From the NCBI RefSeq assembly GCF_001428105.1, contig NZ_LMSJ01000034.1, positions 273,494 to 337,493 on the forward strand: a stretch of DNA of 64,000 bases, given 5' to 3'. Below, in pieces: positions 59,766 through 64,000 of the stretch (positions within the stretch are counted from its first letter, which is position 1; every line of letters starts with the position of its first letter). The position numbers and the translations under genes are program-made. Source of the DNA: Paenibacillus sp. Soil766. Lineage in GTDB: Bacteria > Bacillota > Bacilli > Paenibacillales > NBRC-103111. The notes beneath the pieces are model-generated. The model saw only the letters and a program-made list of their open reading frames with translations. It was not told where the DNA came from and searched no databases.

Positions 59766-59950
59766 AACTAAATGGAAAAAATACAGCTAATTTCACGCCG
59801 TCCGGCCGAAAACACACGATAGATGGATTTCATACAGCTAATTTTGCCAAATTCGACACTTGTGAGTGAATCGAGGCCAATTAGATACATGAAATCCAGT
59901 TATGTGTGATTTTCGCAAGATAGGAGTGAAATTAGCTGTAAGTAATCCAG
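59766..59950. repeat. Large inverted-repeat element
   Basis: Two arms of about 65 bp, 59783-59848 and 59875-59940, are inverted copies separated by 26 bp. Shared blocks are ACAGCTAATTTCAC, CGAAAA, CACAC and TGGATTTCAT. Within each arm a shorter unit of the type AACTGGATTTCATACAGCTA occurs twice. It lies just past the leftward YitT gene stop and could act as its transcript end. Resembles a MITE or REP-type element. Confidence 0.7.
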
Positions 59951-60004
59951 TTATTGCCTAATTTAGAAGCTCGAACGAGCGGTAAACCCCACTCCAAGCG
60001 GCGA

Positions 60005-60904
60005 TTAATGAATATCTTTCTTCTTGAATCGTCCACCTTTAACATCATGGATATTCCCGATGGCAAGAAAGGCTTTTGGATCCAAGTCGTCGACAATGGA
60101 TTTGAGCTTCGCTTCTTCGAGTCGTGTAATGACGCTGAAGATGACCTTTTTATCATCACCCGTAAAGGCACCTTCGCCTTTGAGGTACGTGACGCCTCGA
60201 CCTAACCGATTCGTAATCGAATCCCCGATTTTCTCGTATTCATCGCTAATAATCCAAACGGATTTGGATTGATCAAGACCTTCAATCGTGATATCAATCA
60301 TTTTATAAGCAATAAAATAGGCAATCAGAGAATACATCGCACGATCCCAACCGAATACAAAGCCTGCACTGGCAAGAATAAACAAGTTGAAGAACATAAC
60401 AATTTCGCCTACCGAGAAGGCTGTCTTTTTACTAAATAAAATAGCTACAATTTCAGTGCCGTCTAACGATCCTCCTGATCGAATAACGAGCCCGACGCCA
60501 ATCCCAAGGATAATCCCACCGAATACAGCTGCTAACAAAGGATCCATGGTGATGGCTTTAACAGGGTGAAGTAAAGATGTGCCAATCGACATGATAATAA
60601 CAGAGAAGGTGGTTGAGATAGCAAAGGTTTTGCCAATTTGTTTATATCCGAGTAAGACGAAAGGCAGGTTGAGCAGAACGAGAAATATACCGAGAGGGAA
60701 GCCAGATAAATGAGATGCAATGATGGAAATCCCTACTATGCCACCATCGATAATATGATTTGGAACTAAGAAAATTTCTAATCCGATGGAAACGAGAGCG
60801 GCACCGATGATCATAAAAAAGATTCTGCGTGCAAATTTCAATCTTGTTAATTTTTGATGTTGTGCATGAGTATGAGCTTGAGCTTGTGCCAGTGAATTAG
60901 CCAT
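60005..60904 (-). CDS. YitT family membrane protein
   Basis: A protein of about 299 residues with five or six membrane helices (DUF161) and a C-terminal DUF2179 domain. RIFFMIIGAALVSIGLEIFL, IIDGGIVGISIIASHLSGFP and GGSLDGTEIVAI are family signatures; RGVTYLKGEGAFTGDDKKV is the DUF2179 part. The N-terminal tail is His/Gln/Ala-rich (AQAQAHTHAQHQK). AGAGGAAC precedes ATG 60904. Function unknown, common in Bacillales. Confidence 0.92.
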   Translation of the reverse strand: MANSLAQAQAHTHAQHQKLTRLKFARRIFFMIIGAALVSIGLEIFLVPNHIIDGGIVGISIIASHLSGFPLGIFLVLLNLPFVLLGYKQIGKTFAISTTFSVIIMSIGTSLLHPVKAITMDPLLAAVFGGIILGIGVGLVIRSGGSLDGTEIVAILFSKKTAFSVGEIVMFFNLFILASAGFVFGWDRAMYSLIAYFIAYKMIDITIEGLDQSKSVWIISDEYEKIGDSITNRLGRGVTYLKGEGAFTGDDKKVIFSVITRLEEAKLKSIVDDLDPKAFLAIGNIHDVKGGRFKKKDIH

Positions 60905-60942
60905 GAAAGTTCCTCTTTTCCTCAATCATTCATTTTCGTTAC

Positions 60943-61305
60943 TTATGAGTAAGAAGGAATAAGGCCCGTATAACGTGAGGTGAATTTGAGGAAAGCAAGT
61001 AAGATAACTTTCAGCTTTTTCCAGATTAAATGTGTCAAAAAAACGATGAATACAACAAAAACGGTCATTTCATAGTGCTTGTGAAACTGATCATGCAGTT
61101 GAATTTTATTTTCGTAAACGTGAATGAATTCCTTATTAGGCGATTGCTGTTGACTAGTCAAGACCTGAGTGGTGTTGGCTGAAATGAGAACATCGGTATC
61201 GGCTGCAGCGTGATTGGATATGGGGGGTGTTAATGGGAAGACGAAAAGTCCGAGAATCAGCCAGACCATGATTGTCCAACAGCATTTGCGTGTTAAAGGG
61301 TTCAC
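60943..61305 (-). CDS. Hypothetical two-helix membrane protein
   Basis: A 120-residue protein with an N-terminal signal or membrane helix (WTIMVWLILGLFVFPLTPP), an extracytoplasmic section, and a second helix (YEMTVFVVFIVFLTHLIW). It ends in a basic tail. I prefer GTG 61305, six bases after GGAGGGG; ATG 61311 is too close. It lies just upstream of the YitT gene in the same direction. Confidence 0.6.
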   Translation of the reverse strand: MNPLTRKCCWTIMVWLILGLFVFPLTPPISNHAAADTDVLISANTTQVLTSQQQSPNKEFIHVYENKIQLHDQFHKHYEMTVFVVFIVFLTHLIWKKLKVILLAFLKFTSRYTGLIPSYS

Positions 61306-61484
61306 AACCATCCCCTCCAGACAATATGAATCCAAATTTGCTTGAATTGTAGCACTTCATCTCGAATGAGTCAAACTCCGATGTGTACGAAACCTGTTAT
61401 CGGGATTTCCTATCGTGAATTTGGACCAATTAGGCCAATAGTGCATACATTAATAAGATGAACCCAAGTAGGAGAGGTGAAACT

Positions 61485-62534
61485 GTGAGCAGTGTGATTG
61501 GCATTCTCCTAGATCGTAAAACTTATCTCGGCATCCTTCGAAAACAAACCGGATATGAACATATTGACTACTATAATCAAGCAGCAGTTGAGCTAGGGTT
61601 GATCCCTTTCTACACGTGCTTAAAGCATGTTAACTCGAAGTCAGCGCTTGGCTTGAGTTATGAGAGTAAGAAGTATACGCTGAAACGCCTGCCGATCCCG
61701 AAGGTGATTCACAATCGTGCCATGACTCTCTCCCCGACTTCGCAGCAGAAATTAAAAGCGATAGCTAAGATAAGCCACGTTTTCAATGGTCAAAATAGAC
61801 ATGATAAGCTTCATATTCATCGATTGTTACGCGCGAGTGCGAATAGCTCTGAATTTCTTCCACATACCATGAAGTATTCACGTGAAAATTTGATTAAAGC
61901 GATTCACCGAGAGGATTCCTTTTTTGTCAAGCCAACGAATAGTTCTGTGGGAAAAGGAATTATAAAAGTTACTGCGATGCCAGATCGAACATGGCAAGTC
62001 TGGTGGAGTAATCAATTACCTAGGCAGCTTGTTGAACAGCAAATGATTGATTTTATAGATGAGAAAGTCAATGGCCAATCCTATTTGATTCAAAAAACGA
62101 TTCCACTTTCGATGTATGAAGGACGCCCTTACGACTTAAGGGTATCGGTACAACGCGGCGCTAGAGGACAATGGGGAGTTACAGGGATTGCTGGAAAGGT
62201 CGCTGCAGATGGTCGCCATGTCACGAATTTGGCCAAGGGCGGTGAAGCTGTAATTTGTGAAAAGTTATTTCTCAGCAACGGCTTTGACCCTGTAGTAAAA
62301 AGGGAACAGGTTGAAAAAGCAGCACTACAGATCGCAGAGAGCTTGAGTCAGCAAATTCCCTCGATTTCGGATGTAGGGATGGATATTGGTATTGATCATC
62401 AAGGTGCAATATGGTTAATCGAAGTGAATGGCCGCGACCAGCGATATCAATATAAGCATTTGAATTTGAACAAGACTTTTTATCGCACATATGAAACACC
62501 GATGCTTTATGCCAAATATTTATTGAGCAAGTAA
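61485..62534 (+). CDS. YheC/YheD family ATP-grasp protein
   Basis: A 349-residue protein of the YheC/YheD family, which is associated with the Bacillus spore coat and has an ATP-grasp fold. FFVKPTNSSVGKGIIKV is the ATP-binding strand, YDLRVSVQRGARGQWGVTGI and GMDIGIDHQGAIWLIEVNGR form the metal and substrate site. The start is GTG 61485 behind AGGAGAGGTGAA. The substrate is unknown. Confidence 0.88.
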   Translation: MSSVIGILLDRKTYLGILRKQTGYEHIDYYNQAAVELGLIPFYTCLKHVNSKSALGLSYESKKYTLKRLPIPKVIHNRAMTLSPTSQQKLKAIAKISHVFNGQNRHDKLHIHRLLRASANSSEFLPHTMKYSRENLIKAIHREDSFFVKPTNSSVGKGIIKVTAMPDRTWQVWWSNQLPRQLVEQQMIDFIDEKVNGQSYLIQKTIPLSMYEGRPYDLRVSVQRGARGQWGVTGIAGKVAADGRHVTNLAKGGEAVICEKLFLSNGFDPVVKREQVEKAALQIAESLSQQIPSISDVGMDIGIDHQGAIWLIEVNGRDQRYQYKHLNLNKTFYRTYETPMLYAKYLLSK

Positions 62535-62561
62535 ACCTGCGTGAAAAGGTGGAGTGGGGAT

Positions 62562-62753
62562 GTGAGTGAACGTGTTCTCGTCATTAAAATGAATTTATTG
62601 CCATGGTACAACGAGCTTGACGATCGTTTGGAAGTGTATCATCCAACCTTTCCCGAAGCTGTTCGTCAGCGTATCCAGACGTTTGGCGAATTTCGAATGG
62701 TCTCGATTAATCGTATGCAGACACGTATAAGGCGAATTCCGGAAAAAGCTTAA
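62562..62753 (+). CDS. Small hypothetical protein, 63 residues
   Basis: An unrecognised protein with ERVLVIKMNLLPWYNELDDR and a basic C-terminus (INRMQTRIRRIPEKA). It lies 27 bp after the YheC/D gene in the same direction. GGAGTGGGG supports GTG 62562. It may belong to the same transcript, which ends at the hairpin near 62815. Confidence 0.55.
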   Translation: MSERVLVIKMNLLPWYNELDDRLEVYHPTFPEAVRQRIQTFGEFRMVSINRMQTRIRRIPEKA

Positions 62754-62814
62754 TGCCATTTGTGGGTAGAATTTAGGTGAATGTGGCATAATTAGTATAG
62801 AAGCAATACCCGTA

Positions 62815-62842
62815 GAGGCAGGGAAATACCTGCTTCTTTTTG
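62815..62842 (+). terminator. Terminator of the YheC/D unit
   Basis: AGGCAGG pairs with CCTGCTT around GAAATA, followed by T5 (after C). A wider GAAGCA/TGCTTC pairing is also possible. Confidence 0.6.
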
Positions 62843-62981
62843 TGTACAGAAAATGAATTTGGCTTTTGTGTTGCTTCATACCCCTATAAACAAGTAAAAT
62901 AGAAGTGAAGCATTATTCGTTCGATGTAGGCTTTTACCCACAAGCAAATACAGGGTGTACAGGAAAAGGGGACATTTAAAG

Positions 62982-63290
62982 GTGAACGTTCATTTAAATT
63001 TTACAAACAAGGGCAAAGTGGTAATCGAAAATTTCAATAATGAGGAGCTCATTGAAATTTTTAGTCGTTATATTAACACGTTAACGAAGAAGTACGCAGT
63101 TGATATTACGGTACCTGCTGAAGCAAATCAGAATATCGTCCAAGATGGTTCATTTAAAGTTGTTCTTTCAAATGTACAATGTGATGTTGAGACTTTTTTC
63201 AAAGAGCTCGGGAGAGATATTAAAGTTCCTCTGAAGAAGAGAGCGGACGGTAAGCTCGAGAACGTGTTTAAAATTCAAGTGATTGATTAA
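62982..63290 (+). CDS. Hypothetical protein
   Basis: A 102-residue protein that begins VNVHLNFTNKGKVVIENFNN and ends in a lysine-rich strand (DIKVPLKKRADGKLENVFKI). It is predicted as alpha/beta and cytoplasmic. No domain is recognised. GTG 62982 is preceded by AAAAGGGG about ten bases upstream. The next gene follows after 15 bp. Confidence 0.6.
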   Translation: MNVHLNFTNKGKVVIENFNNEELIEIFSRYINTLTKKYAVDITVPAEANQNIVQDGSFKVVLSNVQCDVETFFKELGRDIKVPLKKRADGKLENVFKIQVID

Positions 63291-63305
63291 GTTGCGGGGG
63301 CTTGT

Positions 63306-63791
63306 ATGCTTAGTTTAGACGAGAAGTTAGCAATAGCAGCATCCTTCCCTGAACTGCAGCGTAAGGATGTTTCACTGGGGCGAATTAATTTTCATTATTT
63401 AGAAAGTGACTATGAGAAGACAACAGTTCTTTATCATCTTCACCCGAATGGAAATGGATTCGTGTATGCCGAATACATCCCAGGTTGTACGGTGGATGCC
63501 AAAGGTTTAATTAACATTCGGGATTATAGTGAAGACGAGCTTCGTAAGATTATTATGAAGTCGATTCAGTCTTTAACTCGTAGCGGTAGTCCCAAGGTTT
63601 CGAAGGTCGAGGAAGTCCAAGACCCTCAAGAAGAGATTTGGATTTGGGTAGATGAAGATGGCAACACGTTGAGCGTAACTTTTGTGGAAGATTTATGGTA
63701 TATCTACGCCGGGGAAAACCTCGATTGCGCCTTTGAAACGTATGAAGAAGTCCAAGAGTATTTGGAAGAAGAAGGCTTCGATAAGAAGTGA
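63306..63791 (+). CDS. Hypothetical acidic protein
   Basis: A 161-residue protein, unrecognised. FPELQRKDVSLGRINFHYLE, YHLHPNGNGFVYAEYIPG and a strongly acidic C-terminal half (EEVQDPQEEIWIWVDEDGNT, EEVQEYLEEEG) are the visible features. GGGGG lies before the ATG. It probably forms an operon with the preceding gene. Confidence 0.65.
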   Translation: MLSLDEKLAIAASFPELQRKDVSLGRINFHYLESDYEKTTVLYHLHPNGNGFVYAEYIPGCTVDAKGLINIRDYSEDELRKIIMKSIQSLTRSGSPKVSKVEEVQDPQEEIWIWVDEDGNTLSVTFVEDLWYIYAGENLDCAFETYEEVQEYLEEEGFDKK

Positions 63792-63794
63792 GAT

Positions 63795-63871
63795 CAGATG
63801 GATCAGAGATCAGATGGATTCAGTGGTAAGATGGATCAGAGAGATTCAGTGATAAGATGGATCAGAGAGAT
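63795..63871 (+). repeat. Short tandem repeats
   Basis: GATTCAGTGRTAAGATGGAT followed by CAGAGA (26 bp) occurs twice at about 63818-63869, preceded by shorter GATCAGATGGATCAGA copies. The tract lies between a stop codon and a terminator. Unit length and number rule out a CRISPR array. Confidence 0.7.
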
Positions 63872-63898
63872 CAGCCCTCCTTGGAGGGCTTTTTTGTG
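63872..63898 (+). terminator. Terminator of the hypothetical gene pair
   Basis: AGCCCTCC pairs with GGAGGGCT around TT, followed by T5. Confidence 0.92.
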
Positions 63899-63959
63899 TA
63901 ATTTATAAAGAATAAAATTCAATGAAGTGTGGCAGGCTTGCAGGCACTGCCCACGGCTG

Positions 63960-63986
63960 GATTTGCGCACAAAAAAAGTGCGCAAG
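63960..63986. repeat. Perfect hairpin with A7 loop
   Basis: TTGCGCAC and GTGCGCAA flank AAAAAAA. It lies at the window end; nothing else is evident from 63899 to 64000. Confidence 0.6.
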
Positions 63987-64000
63987 GCCAAAGGAGCCGC

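Noticed and set aside
63795..63871. Possible CRISPR array
   Set aside because: The units are contiguous 26-bp repeats without unique spacers, and no cas gene is present.

Overview
The window reads as chromosomal DNA of a Gram-positive, endospore-forming bacterium of the Paenibacillus type (order Bacillales). The evidence is the gene set: an aa3-type quinol oxidase cluster, YpbS (DUF2533), YpdA, YitT, a YheC/YheD-type spore coat protein, a GerA/GerB germination locus, a Mn-dependent pyrophosphatase and fused MsrAB. T-box and TPP riboswitch leaders, LexA boxes of the Bacillus type and strong AGGAGG-like ribosome binding sites fit as well. Most of the DNA has moderate GC. A few patches inside hrpB, a fabF, a polysaccharide deacetylase and one pseudogene are clearly GC-rich. 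I saw no rRNA, tRNA, CRISPR array, prophage or insertion sequence.

Layout. 1-12.4 kb: a PIG-L deacetylase cut by the window edge, small zinc-ribbon and DUF1904 proteins, topB-ung, a zinc phospholipase C-like protein, a multi-PAS sensor kinase, a deoxynucleoside kinase, cutC with an SDR enzyme, and an MBL hydrolase. 12.6-23.1 kb: a small membrane protein, qoxABCD, an L,D-transpeptidase preceded by two palindromes, an M29 aminopeptidase, an MFS transporter and udk. 23.4-28.7 kb: a lipoprotein / histidine kinase / HD-GYP regulator operon, a patatin and a VOC protein. 28.8-31.0 kb: a decaying gerA-gerB locus. 31.1-35.1 kb: a TPP-riboswitch operon with thiamine or pyrimidine ABC transporter genes, a thiamine-binding protein and a TatD hydrolase. 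35.1-39.5 kb: tag and a convergent unknown gene, both behind paired LexA-like boxes, then ypdA and small stress or metabolic genes. 39.7-45.8 kb: hrpB, an alpha/beta hydrolase, a stand-alone fabF and a divergent MmyB-type regulator. 45.9-55.5 kb: aldose epimerase, ASCH protein, methyltransferase, a split ThrE exporter, GNAT and HAD enzymes, polysaccharide deacetylase, ppaC and msrAB. 55.6-64 kb: T-box-thrS, a CDF exporter, an HPr-like protein, a dead Gfo/Idh fragment, a large inverted repeat, YitT, a YheC/D protein and hypothetical genes.

How the genes connect. Several units are coherent. QoxABCD is a terminal quinol oxidase. The thiamine operon takes up and binds a thiamine-related substrate under TPP control. 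The lipoprotein, kinase and HD-GYP genes look like one signalling module ending in c-di-GMP hydrolysis. ung, topB, tag and the unknown LexA-boxed gene concern DNA maintenance. MmyB and fabF, divergent with a palindrome over the promoter, could be a fatty-acid-responsive pair.

Most of the window is ordinary housekeeping sequence. The best candidates for something undescribed are the SOS-type unknown protein at 35.8-36.1 kb, the HPr-like protein without the phosphorylatable histidine, the half-duplicated TPP aptamer, the three ~105-bp repeats after fabF, and the inverted-repeat element near 59.8 kb. No database search was possible: family assignments come from recognising motifs.
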